Assembly: GCA_963721005.1 (NCBI GenBank)
Contig: CAVRHR010000007.1
Coordinates: 1,116,001-1,180,000, forward strand
Length of the DNA stretch: 64,000 nt
From: VAZQ01 sp963721005
GTDB taxonomy: Bacteria > Pseudomonadota > Alphaproteobacteria > Rhizobiales > Xanthobacteraceae
Reading direction: 5' to 3'
Shown: one piece after another, positions 24,893-32,640 of the stretch
Layout of the letters: each line of letters starts with the position of its first letter
Numbering within the stretch: the first letter of the stretch is position 1
Made by a program: the position numbers and the translations under genes
Notes under the pieces: generated by a model
The model's database searches: none
The model's input: the letters and a program-made list of their open reading frames with translations, nothing else
Told to the model about the DNA's origin: nothing

Positions 24893-26134
24893 ATGGACCT
24901 GCTCGCAGAACGCGGCCGCCGCGTAACGGTCGACGAGCTCAACACCACCCGGCTGCTGGCGCATGCCCGCAAGCAGGCGGTGCAGCGCAAGCTCGACGAC
25001 ATCCTGATCGTCGACGTGGACGCCCACCATTACGAGAACGAGAACTTCCCGGAAATCCTGCCCTACATGGAGAACGAGGTTCTCCGCCAGGTCACCATGG
25101 GGGGCCGCGCCCGCACCTCGCGCGGCACCATCGTGCCGAGCCATGCCGGCTTCACCCAGGACATGGGCGGCCGCGTCACCCGCTATCCGCTGCGCGCATC
25201 GGAGAAGACCGAGCCCGGCAAGCTGCGCGACGTGCAGCTGGGCGAGCGCTGGATGGACGCCATGAGCGTCGACTATTCCTGCCTGTTCCCGACCGGCATG
25301 CTCAATATCGGCCTGCATCCGCAGAAGGAGATGGAGGTCGATCTGTGCTGGGCCTACAATCGCTGGCTCACCGAAAAAGTGCTGCCGGAATCCAAGGGCC
25401 GCTTCTATTCGATGTTGTGCCTGCCGTTCTCCGATCCGGACGCGACGTTACGCCAAGTCGAGACCTTCGGGGACCGCCCGGGTGTGGGCGGCTTCATGGT
25501 GACGACCGTGCGCAACCTGCAGGTCAACGACAACGCCTACATGAGGGCCTACCGGGCCATTGAGGAGCGCGGCCTGGTGCTGTCCTTCCATTCCGGCCCG
25601 AACTGGAGCGAGCCGGTGTTCGGGGCCTGCAACCGCTTCCTGTCGGTGCACGCGCTCGGCTTCGCCTTCTACAACATCCTGCACTGCACGAACTGGGTCA
25701 TCAACGGCATGTGCGAGCGCTTCCCGAAGCTGCCGGTGATCTGGATCGAATCCGGCCTCGCCTGGGTGCCGTTCCTGATGCAGCGGCTCGACCACGAATA
25801 CATGATGCGGCCCTCGGAAGCCCCGGTGCTCAAGAAGAAGCCGAGCGATTACATGCGCGACATGTACTACTCCTCACAGCCGATGGAGATCCAGGATCGC
25901 GACGCGCTCGAATGCACGTTCCGGATGATCAATGCGGAAACCCAGCTGCTCTATTCATCGGATTATCCGCACTGGGACTTCGACCTGCCGTCGACCATCT
26001 ACGACCTGCCGTTCCTCTCCGAGAAGGGCAAGCACAACATTCTCGGCGGCACGGCGGCGCGCCTATTCAAGCTCAAGCCGCGCAACGACGCCCAGAAGAC
26101 GAATCTGATCAAGCACGGCAACCTCGCCGCCTGA
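24893..26134 (+). CDS. Amidohydrolase (ACMSD-like metal-dependent hydrolase/decarboxylase)
   Basis: 413 residues of the amidohydrolase_2 TIM-barrel type. The metal motif is IVDVDAHHYENENFPE near residue 38. Later marks are IWIESGLAWVPFLMQRLDHE and the Asp-bearing YSSDYPHWDFDLPSTIYDLP. In this group enzymes decarboxylate or hydrolyse aromatic and ring-opened acids (gamma-resorcylate, 5-carboxyvanillate, ACMS). AGGAGA lies before the ATG at 24893. The protein at 51313-52521 is a close paralog throughout. A hairpin terminator follows the stop. The substrate is not known. Confidence 0.88.
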   Translation: MDLLAERGRRVTVDELNTTRLLAHARKQAVQRKLDDILIVDVDAHHYENENFPEILPYMENEVLRQVTMGGRARTSRGTIVPSHAGFTQDMGGRVTRYPLRASEKTEPGKLRDVQLGERWMDAMSVDYSCLFPTGMLNIGLHPQKEMEVDLCWAYNRWLTEKVLPESKGRFYSMLCLPFSDPDATLRQVETFGDRPGVGGFMVTTVRNLQVNDNAYMRAYRAIEERGLVLSFHSGPNWSEPVFGACNRFLSVHALGFAFYNILHCTNWVINGMCERFPKLPVIWIESGLAWVPFLMQRLDHEYMMRPSEAPVLKKKPSDYMRDMYYSSQPMEIQDRDALECTFRMINAETQLLYSSDYPHWDFDLPSTIYDLPFLSEKGKHNILGGTAARLFKLKPRNDAQKTNLIKHGNLAA

Positions 26135-26158
26135 GGCGGGGTTTGAGGCTTCCGACAC

Positions 26159-26194
26159 AACCGCCTCTCGGGATTTCCCGGGCGGCGGTTTTGC
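26159..26194 (+). terminator. Rho-independent terminator after the amidohydrolase gene
   Basis: AACCGCC and GGCGGTT flank CGGGA-TTT-CCCG; the hairpin is followed by TTTTG. It lies 25 bases after the stop codon on the plus strand and should end the FAH-Rieske-amidohydrolase transcript. Confidence 0.75.
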
Positions 26195-26282
26195 ATTGCG
26201 GGACATGACCTGCGTAGGGGCGGCCCTTGTGGCCGCCCCGATCAGGTTGGGGCGCGCCCCTGGGCATGAAATGCGCCCCGTA

Positions 26283-26363
26283 GTCTTGGCCACGATCTCC
26301 TCGCAGCACTGGCCGGCGGCCGGATCGGCGGCGCGCACCCGGTTGGAGGGTTGCGAGGCCATG
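26283..26363 (-). pseudogene. C-terminal remnant of an extradiol dioxygenase gene
   Basis: On the minus strand it reads MASQPSNRVRAADPAAG then CCEEIVAKT. This matches the last residues of the intact dioxygenase at 28425-29378 (MATQPSNRVRAAMGGD, CEEIMAKTLGR) with a 24-base deletion. Nothing else of that gene is nearby, so this is a relic of a second copy. Confidence 0.75.
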
Positions 26364-26403
26364 TGGCTCCGCACCACAAGCGGAGTGTGTCCCCAGGGAT
26401 CGG

Positions 26404-26450
26404 GATACGCGATATCACATGTTGATTATATATCGTCGTATGCGATACTC
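26404..26450 (+). promoter_or_regulatory. Candidate promoter and operator of a toxin-antitoxin pair
   Basis: Two imperfect palindromes, GATACGCGATATC (26404-26416) and GTATGCGATAC (26438-26448), flank TTGATT (26422-26427). A -10-like GATACT lies 16 bases downstream of TTGATT. The toxin GTG at 26456 follows within 6-10 bases and has no ribosome-binding site, so the mRNA may be leaderless. The palindromes are a plausible site for the HTH antitoxin encoded downstream. Confidence 0.4.
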
Positions 26451-26455
26451 TGACC

Positions 26456-26704
26456 GTGAAGACGATTTCCTATACGCGCGCTGCCGTTCGTGCCCTACGC
26501 AAGCATCGCAATGTCGCGCCGCGGATCATGGCCAAAGTCGAGGATTACGCCGCCGACCCCGCCGCATTGGCCAACATGGCGACGAAGATGGTCGGCAAGG
26601 ACAGTGTGAGACTGCGGGTCGGCGATTTTCGCGTGCTGTTCCGGGAAACGGCGACGGAGGTCATCGTGTTGGATATCGGTCCGCGGGGCAGCATCTACGA
26701 CTGA
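26456..26704 (+). CDS. RelE/HigB-type toxin
   Basis: 82 residues from a GTG start. It reads MKTISYTRAAVRALRKHRNV, then DSVRLRVGDFRVLFRETATE and VIVLDIGPRGSIYD, the compact RelE/ParE fold with the characteristic basic RVGDFRVLFR strand. Such toxins cleave mRNA on the ribosome. The antitoxin gene follows 8 bases later; toxin-first order is the HigBA arrangement. Confidence 0.85.
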   Translation: MKTISYTRAAVRALRKHRNVAPRIMAKVEDYAADPAALANMATKMVGKDSVRLRVGDFRVLFRETATEVIVLDIGPRGSIYD

Positions 26705-26712
26705 GGAACATC

Positions 26713-27087
26713 ATGGGTAAGCCGCAGATCATCACCTCACCGTCCGGCGAAGAGCTGGTCGTGCTGCCGCGCAGCGACTACGAGGACTTGGTCGACGAGC
26801 TTGCGGCACGCAAAGTGGATGCGGCGCTTACGGCAGGTCGTGAAGAGCTGCTCAGCGCCGATGAAGCCGCCGCTCTGGTCGCCGCTGCGGTGCCGCTCGC
26901 CTTCTGGCGCAAGAAGCGCGGCAAGACGCAATCGCAACTCGCTTCGGACATCGGTGTCTCGCAAAACTTCCTGTCCGACCTCGAGCGCGGCAAGGCGAAG
27001 GGCGACGTGACGCTTTATGCCAAGCTCGCACGGTGCCTCGACGTGCAGATCGAGGATCTCTTGCCGGACGAAGCCAAGTCGGAATGA
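26713..27087 (+). CDS. XRE-family antitoxin with Phd-like N-terminus
   Basis: 124 residues. The first part, PSGEELVVLPRSDYEDLVDE, resembles Phd/YefM antitoxins. The second part is a Cro/C1 helix-turn-helix: WRKKRGKTQSQLASDIGVSQ, then NFLSDLERGKAKGDVTLYAK. It ends LARCLDVQIEDLLPDEAKSE. It should neutralise the toxin encoded just upstream and repress the operon by binding palindromes ahead of it. Confidence 0.85.
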   Translation: MGKPQIITSPSGEELVVLPRSDYEDLVDELAARKVDAALTAGREELLSADEAAALVAAAVPLAFWRKKRGKTQSQLASDIGVSQNFLSDLERGKAKGDVTLYAKLARCLDVQIEDLLPDEAKSE

Positions 27088-27107
27088 AGCTCAGACGGAG
27101 AACGAGC

Positions 27108-27290
27108 CGGTCAGGACCCATCGCAATTCTCGGCGCACCCTCAGAAAGATCGAGGGTCTGATGCACGCGAAGCGCAAGACACCCGATGGCGACCGCCTCG
27201 ACCTGCTCGTCACGCTGGTCGAAGCCTGGGAGGCGAAGCGCTGACCGCTCGAATTGCCCGACGTGGTGGAGGCGATCAAATAGCAGAAGG
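27108..27290 (+). pseudogene. Decayed HigA-type antitoxin gene
   Basis: One frame reads PVRTHRN, then LRKIEGLMHAKRKTPDGDRL and DLLVTLVEAWEAKR, stop, PLELPDVVEAIK, stop. This follows the start and middle of HigA antitoxins ('PIRTEADY...IERLMDAKPGTPEGDRLDVLVTLVEAYE...PDPIEAI') but with two in-frame stops and a lost N-terminus. It lies directly behind the intact toxin-antitoxin pair and has no toxin of its own. Confidence 0.7.
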
Positions 27291-27343
27291 AGCCGGGAGC
27301 GTCGCCCCTCCGAAGCGCGCGGCGCGGCAGCCGCGGGCTGGCG

Positions 27344-27449
27344 CTACACGACAACCTTGAGCCTGAGGCCGAGCGCGCGCATCACCTTCAGCACGGTGGC
27401 GAACTCCGGATTTCCATCGGGCGAAAGTGCCTTGTTACAGGCTCTCGCG
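27344..27449 (-). pseudogene. 3' remnant of an addiction-module antitoxin gene
   Basis: The minus strand reads NKALSPDGNPEFATVLKVMR followed by ALGLRLKVVV and a stop. This is the conserved C-terminus of HigA/addiction-module antidote proteins ('LYKALSPDGNP...TVLKVLRALGLRL'). The N-terminal HTH half is absent. No toxin partner is visible. Confidence 0.65.
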
Positions 27450-27648
27450 CCCGAGACTAGCCGCCTGCGCCGCCGTTCTGCGGGTGCGCCGGGCGCTCTA
27501 TGCGCTGCGGCGGCTCGGGCTCGATGTCGCGGCGGATATGCGGCCGGCGAGCGAGCAGCACATCGTGCTGGTCAATCGGGCGGAGGTCGCGGCGACCCGG
27601 GTGACGGCACCGCAAGCCTGAGGTACGCAGATCTTGCTGTCATTGTAA

Positions 27649-28014
27649 TCAGGGGCACACGTATCGTAGGCCACCCCGGCTGCTCATCTCGCCCAAGACC
27701 TTGCGCATGTCGGACAATTCGTCCGATTCGACCTTCCGCACATCGAGCTCGTAAGTTCGCCGAGCGGTAACGAGCCATACGGTCTGCTCGTTCGCGGAAT
27801 CCCGGACCTCTAGCGCCAGCTCGTCTTCGTCGCGCGCATGCCGTTCGAACGACACGCTGACGCCGCGTTCCTCCGGCGGCAGGAGATGGTCGTATTTCGG
27901 TGTCCACAGCAGCATCAGGGTCTCGACCTCGGTGAAATCCGCGGGATCGGCGATCGCAAAAGAGACAATCAGGTCGTCCCCGCCCTCGGTGGTGATGAAT
28001 GCAACTCTTTCCAT
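27649..28014 (-). CDS. Hypothetical protein
   Basis: 121 residues, acidic, no signal peptide or transmembrane segment. It begins MERVAFITTEGGDDLIVSFA, with a middle section TLMLLWTPKYDHLLPPEERG and WLVTARRTYELDVRKVES. I recognise no family. The ATG at 28014 has AAGGAGA about 12-15 bases upstream. It lies immediately downstream of a truncated helicase gene on the same strand. Its promoter may come from that broken gene, or it may itself be fused debris. Codon use looks like that of real genes here. Confidence 0.5.
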   Translation of the reverse strand: MERVAFITTEGGDDLIVSFAIADPADFTEVETLMLLWTPKYDHLLPPEERGVSVSFERHARDEDELALEVRDSANEQTVWLVTARRTYELDVRKVESDELSDMRKVLGEMSSRGGLRYVCP

Positions 28015-28019
28015 GGGAT

Positions 28020-28325
28020 TCAGGGGATCTCCTTGAGCGAAGCCGGGCACACCACCAGCACCCGCGCGATACCCCGGCGGCGGGCCAGGAGCTCGCAGGC
28101 CGCGATCGCCTGGACGGTCTTGCCGAGTCCCATCTCGTCGGCGAGCAGCGCGCGCTCCCCGAAGGCGAGATGCAGCATGCCGTCGCGCTGATAGGAAAGC
28201 AGCGGATGGCGCACGAGATCGAAGCTCGCGGTCCCGGCCTCGATCTCGGCCAGGAAGGCGGAACGCGCCTCGTCGCGGGAACGCTGGCGCCGCAGCCGCT
28301 CAAGCCACGAATTCGAGGAGCCAAC
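28020..28325 (-). pseudogene. Internal fragment of a SNF2-type helicase gene
   Basis: About 100 residues: WLERLRRQRSRDEARSAFLA, then LVRHPLLSYQRDGMLHLAFG and the Walker A region ALLADEMGLGKTVQAIAACE, ending VLVVCPASLKEIP and a stop. SNF2 helicases continue for several hundred residues after 'CPASLK'. Both ends are therefore missing. It cannot be functional. Confidence 0.8.
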
Positions 28326-28357
28326 GGGTCGGCGCAACGCGCCGCCCGATGATAAAC

Positions 28358-28415
28358 TCCGCGCAATGCGGGAGCGGGGTTTCCCGGATTACGTAAGAGC
28401 TTCATCCGTGCTACG
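28358..28415. repeat. Degenerate copy of repeat family C
   Basis: CGCAATGCGGGAGCGGGG and TTCCCGGATTACG plus CTTCATCCGTGCTAC correspond to the element at 30619-30689 with losses in one arm. It lies between the helicase fragment and the dioxygenase stop. Confidence 0.6.
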
Positions 28416-28424
28416 CGCGCGCCC

Positions 28425-29378
28425 TCACCGCCCCAAGGTCTTCGCCATAATCTCCTCGCAGCGCTTGCCGGCGGCAGGATCGGCGACGCTGACGTCGCCT
28501 CCCATGGCGGCGCGCACCCGGTTGGAGGGCTGCGTGGCCATGCCCCAGCGGCAAGGCCGCATCGGGAACTTGTTCCAATATTCCATGTCGTGCGGCTCGA
28601 AGTCGACCTCGTCGACCTGCTGGACCTCGGTGGTGTATTCGGTCACGAAGCCGTTGGGCTCGACGAAATAGCTGAACACGTTGTCGCCCGGCCCGTGGCG
28701 GCCGACCCCCCATTCGATATTGAAGCCGTGCTCGCGCATGCGGCCGGCACCCCGCATCAGGCCATCGATATTCTCCATCTCATAGGCCATGTGGTTGAGC
28801 GAGGGGCCCTGCGCGCGCGCCAGCGCGATCGAATGGTGATCGGCCGAGCAACGTACGAACTCCATCATGTGGGTGGAGTCGCTGAGCTTGAAGCCGAGCA
28901 AATCCAGAAAAAACCCGACCTCGTCGCCGATGCGCGCGGAATTGAGCACCACATGGGACAGCTTGACCGGCTTGGAGCGGTCGTTGATCACGTTCTGGTG
29001 GCGCGCCACGTCGGAGGAGACGTTGAGTATGTGGCCTTCGAGGCTCTTGAAGGAGAAGCCGAAGCCGCCGCCGGCCTCGTGCGGCAGATCGGCCGGCTCG
29101 CCCAGAACACCGGCGCCGAACGCCTTGGCCTTGGCATGGAGCGCCACCACGGCGTCGCGGTCGGTGGCGGCGAAATGCACCCCGAGCAGGCCGGGCGTCG
29201 GCCGCTCGCGCAGCGTCACCACATGATGCTCGGCGCCGTTGCCGCGCAGCCGGATCGTGTCGCCGCTCTGGCCGACCGGCTCCAGCCCCCAGACATGGCT
29301 GTAGAACGCGGCGGACTGATGCAGATCGCGCACCCCCAGCTCGACGCCGCGCAATCCGGTTACTTTGGCATTGGTCAT
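28425..29378 (-). CDS. VOC-fold extradiol dioxygenase (catechol 2,3-dioxygenase-like)
   Basis: 317 residues. Module 1 starts GLRGVELGVRDLHQSAAFY; module 2 has the metal set: His in PVKLSHVVLNSARIG, His in SLNHMAYEMENID and Glu in NGFVTEYTTEVQQVD. HGPGDNVFSYFVEPNG is the typical segment before the Glu. It is the last gene of a minus-strand set with an FbpABC-like importer (29486-33690), so the importer may supply its aromatic precursor. A relic of its C-terminus lies at 26283-26363. Confidence 0.85.
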   Translation of the reverse strand: MTNAKVTGLRGVELGVRDLHQSAAFYSHVWGLEPVGQSGDTIRLRGNGAEHHVVTLRERPTPGLLGVHFAATDRDAVVALHAKAKAFGAGVLGEPADLPHEAGGGFGFSFKSLEGHILNVSSDVARHQNVINDRSKPVKLSHVVLNSARIGDEVGFFLDLLGFKLSDSTHMMEFVRCSADHHSIALARAQGPSLNHMAYEMENIDGLMRGAGRMREHGFNIEWGVGRHGPGDNVFSYFVEPNGFVTEYTTEVQQVDEVDFEPHDMEYWNKFPMRPCRWGMATQPSNRVRAAMGGDVSVADPAAGKRCEEIMAKTLGR

Positions 29379-29399
29379 GGGGTGGTCCTTTCTGGAAGA

Positions 29400-29472
29400 G
29401 GCGAATAACGAGTAGCGAATAGCGAGTAGGGATTCGTGCCTAGCGGATCAATCACAATTCGCTATTCCCCAC
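29400..29472. repeat. Short tandem/inverted AT-richer repeat
   Basis: GCGAATAACGAGTA and GCGAATAGCGAGTA are near-identical tandem units, and the later TTCGCTATTCCCCACTC is their inverted form. It lies between the dioxygenase start and the ATPase stop and can fold into an imperfect hairpin. Confidence 0.55.
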
Positions 29473-29485
29473 TCACCATCATACA

Positions 29486-30589
29486 TCACGCCGGCAGGCC
29501 GACGCATTTCTGCGGCGCAATGCCGATATGCACGGTTTCCCTGACCCGGAACTCGTGCTCCGGCCGTGCCCGGATGCGCAGCTCGCCATCGCCGACGTCC
29601 ACGATATAGTCGATGACGTCGCCGAGAAAAACCCGTCCAGAGACCGTGCCGGCGAGCACGTTGAGCCCGTCCCCGGGGGCGGCGGGATAGAGCATGAGGT
29701 CCTCCGGACGGGCGGTGATCACCACTTTCTGGCCGGCGCGCACCGCCTCGGCAAACGGGCAGCGCAGGATGCCGTGCGCGGTCGCGACCAGCACCATGCC
29801 GTCGGGCTCGGCCGCCTGCGTCACCGCCCCGGAGAGGAAATTGGCCGAGCCGATGAAATCGGCGACAAAGCGGCTGGCCGGTTGGCCGTAGATGTCCTGC
29901 GGGCTGCCGCGCTGCACGATGCGGCCGGCATTGAACACCGCGATCTCGTCGGAGAGCGCCAGCGCCTCCGACTGGTCGTGGGTGACGTAGACCGTGGTGA
30001 TGCGCAGCGTCCGCTGCAGATGCTTGAGCTCGAAGCGCATCTGCTCGCGCAGCTTGGCGTCGAGATTGGACAGCGGCTCGTCGAGCAGGAGGACCTTCGG
30101 CTCATGCACGAGCCCGCGCGCCAGCGCGAGGCGCTGCTGCTGGCCGCCCGACAGCTGGGTGGAGGAGCGCTGCTCGAAGCCGCCGAGGCGCACCATCTCA
30201 AGCGCCTGGCGCACCTTGTCCTTGATCTCGGCAGACGAGTATTTGCGGTTGCGCGCGACCCGCAGCGGAAACGCCACGTTCTCGAACACCGACATGTGCG
30301 GCCAGATCGCGTAGGACTGGAACACCATGCCGATCCCGCGATCGCTCGCCGGCACGAAAATGCCCTTGGCGGAATCGAACACGGTGGTATCGCCGATCAC
30401 GATGCGGCCGGAATCCGGCCGCTCCAAGCCGGCGAGACAGCGCAGCGTGGTGGTCTTGCCGCAACCGGAGGGACCGAGCAGCGTCAAGAGCCGTCCAGGT
30501 TCGACGCTCAGATTGATGCCGTCGACGGCGCGGACCTCGGCATTGCCGGAGGCATGGAAGACTTTCTGCAGGTTCTCGATGGACAGCAT
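29486..30589 (-). CDS. ABC transporter ATP-binding protein, FbpC/PotA type (second system)
   Basis: 367 residues. Walker A GPSGCGKTT, signature LSGGQQQR, Walker B VLLLDEPLSNLD and YVTHDQSEALAL are intact; the C-terminal third is a TOBE-like domain. I chose the ATG at 30589 (MLSIENLQKVF), which has AGGAAT upstream. It is parallel to the ATPase at 8115-9227 but clearly distinct in sequence. It serves the permease at 30686 and binding protein at 32641. Confidence 0.9.
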   Translation of the reverse strand: MLSIENLQKVFHASGNAEVRAVDGINLSVEPGRLLTLLGPSGCGKTTTLRCLAGLERPDSGRIVIGDTTVFDSAKGIFVPASDRGIGMVFQSYAIWPHMSVFENVAFPLRVARNRKYSSAEIKDKVRQALEMVRLGGFEQRSSTQLSGGQQQRLALARGLVHEPKVLLLDEPLSNLDAKLREQMRFELKHLQRTLRITTVYVTHDQSEALALSDEIAVFNAGRIVQRGSPQDIYGQPASRFVADFIGSANFLSGAVTQAAEPDGMVLVATAHGILRCPFAEAVRAGQKVVITARPEDLMLYPAAPGDGLNVLAGTVSGRVFLGDVIDYIVDVGDGELRIRARPEHEFRVRETVHIGIAPQKCVGLPA

Positions 30590-30618
30590 TCGGGATTCCT
30601 GAATGGGGCAAACAGTTT

Positions 30619-30689
30619 GTAGCTTGCATGGAGCGTAGCGCAATGCGGGAGCGGCTGTCCCGGATTACGCTACGCTCCATCCGGGCTAC
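30619..30689. repeat. Inverted repeat, family C
   Basis: GCATGGAGCGTAGCGCAATG and CGCTACGCTCCATCCGGGCTAC form a long imperfect stem. Its last bases overlap the permease stop codon. It may stabilise the upstream mRNA end. Confidence 0.75.
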
Positions 30690-32467
30690 TCGCCATTCGC
30701 CTTCGCGGCCGCCGCCGCCCCGCGGCGTTGCACGTGCAGCTCCAGCCAGCGCAGGCCGGCCACGATGATGATGAGAGGTATGACCTGGATGACGCCGAGC
30801 GCCGAGACTGCGCCGTAGCTGCCGCCCTCTTCCCACATGGTGAGCGTGATGGTCCCCAGCACATGGGTTCCCGGACCGACCAGGAAGATGGAGGCACCGA
30901 GCTCGCGCACCGAGAGCACGAAGACGTAGATCCAGCCCGCCATCAGGACCGGTCCCAGCAGCGGCAACAAGATGCGCCAGAACACTTGGCCGAGCCGCGC
31001 GCCCGCCACCTCGGCGACCTCCTCCAGCTCGCGATGGATCTGCGATATCCCGCTCGACGCGAACCGCATGCCGTAGGGCATGTACAAGGTCACATAGGCG
31101 ATCAGCAGGATCCAGATCGTGTTGTAGACCGGAATCGGCAGCTCCAGATAGGCGACCAGGATGCCGGCCCCCACGATCACGCCCGGAATCGCGATCGGGA
31201 CGAACGCGATCGCATCGAGAATCCAGCCGAAGCGGGGCACGGTGCGCAGCGCCACCCAGGCCATCACCAGGGTCAGGCCGCTGACGATGGTGGCCGCCAT
31301 GGCGGCCAGCAGGACGCTGGTCTTCACGGCCGCCAGGAAGATCGGATAGCTCAGCACGAATTTGTAGTTGTCGAGCGTGAACGGCGCGTCCGAGCCCATG
31401 AACGGCAGCGCCAGATTGCGGAAGAACGACTGCCACACCAGGGTGAGCAGCGGCAGGCCGAGCGCCAGCGTGAACATCAGGGCGATGCCGATCGCGACCG
31501 GCCAGCGCCAGACCCCGAGCTTGATCCGGGTCGGCATGTAGCCCTTGCCGGTGATGGTGGCGAAGGCTTCGGCATGACGGGTGGCGCGCCGATAGAAGAA
31601 CACCGCGACGATGCAGACCATCAGCAGGGTGAGCGCGAGCGCGCTCGCCACGCCGAACTCCGGCGGAGTCTGGATGATGGCGGACTGGATGTCGGTGGTG
31701 AAGACGTCGATGCGGGCCGGCCGCCCGATCAGGCGCGGCACCTCATAGGACGACATGCCAAGCACGAACAGGATCAGCATCCCGGACAGGATCGCGGGCC
31801 GCAGCAGCGGTAGCGTGATCTTGGTCAGGACCTGCCAAGTGCGCCCGCCCGACACCAGGCCTGCCTCCTCCATGCGCACGTCGAGCACGCGCAACGCCGG
31901 GCCGAGCGACAGATAGGCGAGCGGGAAATAGTGGCTCGATAGCGCCCAGATCATGCCGGCCATGGTGTAGATGCTGAGCGGCGCCTGCGCCAGGCCGAAG
32001 GCGTTCTTCATCAGCGTATTGGCCCAGCCGATGTTCGGGCTGAGCACGAAGATCCAGGCCATCGCCATCAGCAGGCCCGGGATCGCGAAGGACAGCAGCG
32101 CCAGGCTATGGAACAGCGCGGCGCCGGGCGCATCGGTGCGCTCGACCGCCCAGGCGACCAGCCCGCCCAGCGCAAAGGTGGTAAGCGCGGTGCCGATCGC
32201 AAAGACCAGCGAATTGCGAAACAGCGCCAGGATTTGCCAGCTCGAATAGGCCTCGACGAAATTCTCCAGCGAGAAGGCGCCCGGGCCGAACCCTGTATCC
32301 TCCGTAAAGGCGTTGTAGAACAGCGCCGACACCGGCACGAGCACGAACCAGAGCGCCACCAGCACGCAGCCCACCAGCACGACATTCGACAGCGTGAGAT
32401 AGCCGGCGAGCCGATTGCCGGCGGCGAGGCGCAAGCGCCCGTTCAGATGATCGTTGGCGACAGTCAA
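30686..32467 (-). CDS. ABC transporter permease, two fused FbpB-like domains (second system)
   Basis: 593 residues with about twelve hydrophobic helices. EAA loops are EEAGLVSGGRTWQVLTKIT in the first half and EEVAEVAGARLGQVFWRIL in the second. I set the start at the TTG at 32467, because GGAG lies 7 bases upstream and the protein then begins LTVANDHLNGRLRLAAG; a GTG at 32485 is possible. Farther upstream the same frame runs into repeat family B, which cannot be native coding sequence. It belongs with the ATPase at 29486 and binding protein at 32641. Confidence 0.87.
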   Translation of the reverse strand: MTVANDHLNGRLRLAAGNRLAGYLTLSNVVLVGCVLVALWFVLVPVSALFYNAFTEDTGFGPGAFSLENFVEAYSSWQILALFRNSLVFAIGTALTTFALGGLVAWAVERTDAPGAALFHSLALLSFAIPGLLMAMAWIFVLSPNIGWANTLMKNAFGLAQAPLSIYTMAGMIWALSSHYFPLAYLSLGPALRVLDVRMEEAGLVSGGRTWQVLTKITLPLLRPAILSGMLILFVLGMSSYEVPRLIGRPARIDVFTTDIQSAIIQTPPEFGVASALALTLLMVCIVAVFFYRRATRHAEAFATITGKGYMPTRIKLGVWRWPVAIGIALMFTLALGLPLLTLVWQSFFRNLALPFMGSDAPFTLDNYKFVLSYPIFLAAVKTSVLLAAMAATIVSGLTLVMAWVALRTVPRFGWILDAIAFVPIAIPGVIVGAGILVAYLELPIPVYNTIWILLIAYVTLYMPYGMRFASSGISQIHRELEEVAEVAGARLGQVFWRILLPLLGPVLMAGWIYVFVLSVRELGASIFLVGPGTHVLGTITLTMWEEGGSYGAVSALGVIQVIPLIIIVAGLRWLELHVQRRGAAAAAKANGE

Positions 32468-32517
32468 ATTCTCAGCTCCGGACACTTGTTCGCCATCCGG
32501 ACCAAGGGATTCACGGG

Positions 32518-32620
32518 GTCGTCCCTGCGAAGGCAGGGACCCATACGCCGTGCCCCCTCGATCCGCCGGGGCGTATGGGTCCCGGCGCAGCGGCCGCTTC
32601 GCGGCCTTGGCCGGGACGAC
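32518..32620. repeat. Dispersed repeat, copy 2 of family B
   Basis: The element starts GTCGTCCCTGCGAAGGCAGG and ends GGCCTTGGCCGGGACGAC, matching 20295-20397 closely in the same orientation, with the internal palindrome CGGCCGCTTCGCGGCC. It lies between binding-protein and permease genes of one operon. Confidence 0.85.
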
Positions 32621-32640
32621 ACGCATATTTGCATGATCAC

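Noticed and set aside
27427..27621. Small plus-strand frame beginning MPCYRLSRPRLAACAAV
   Set aside because: Lies among gene relics, has no translation signal and starts inside the antisense antitoxin remnant.
20295..32620. Family B copies as ends of a composite transposon
   Set aside because: They are about 100 bases, lack an internal transposase and are direct copies separated by 12 kb of unrelated operons; more likely independent insertions.
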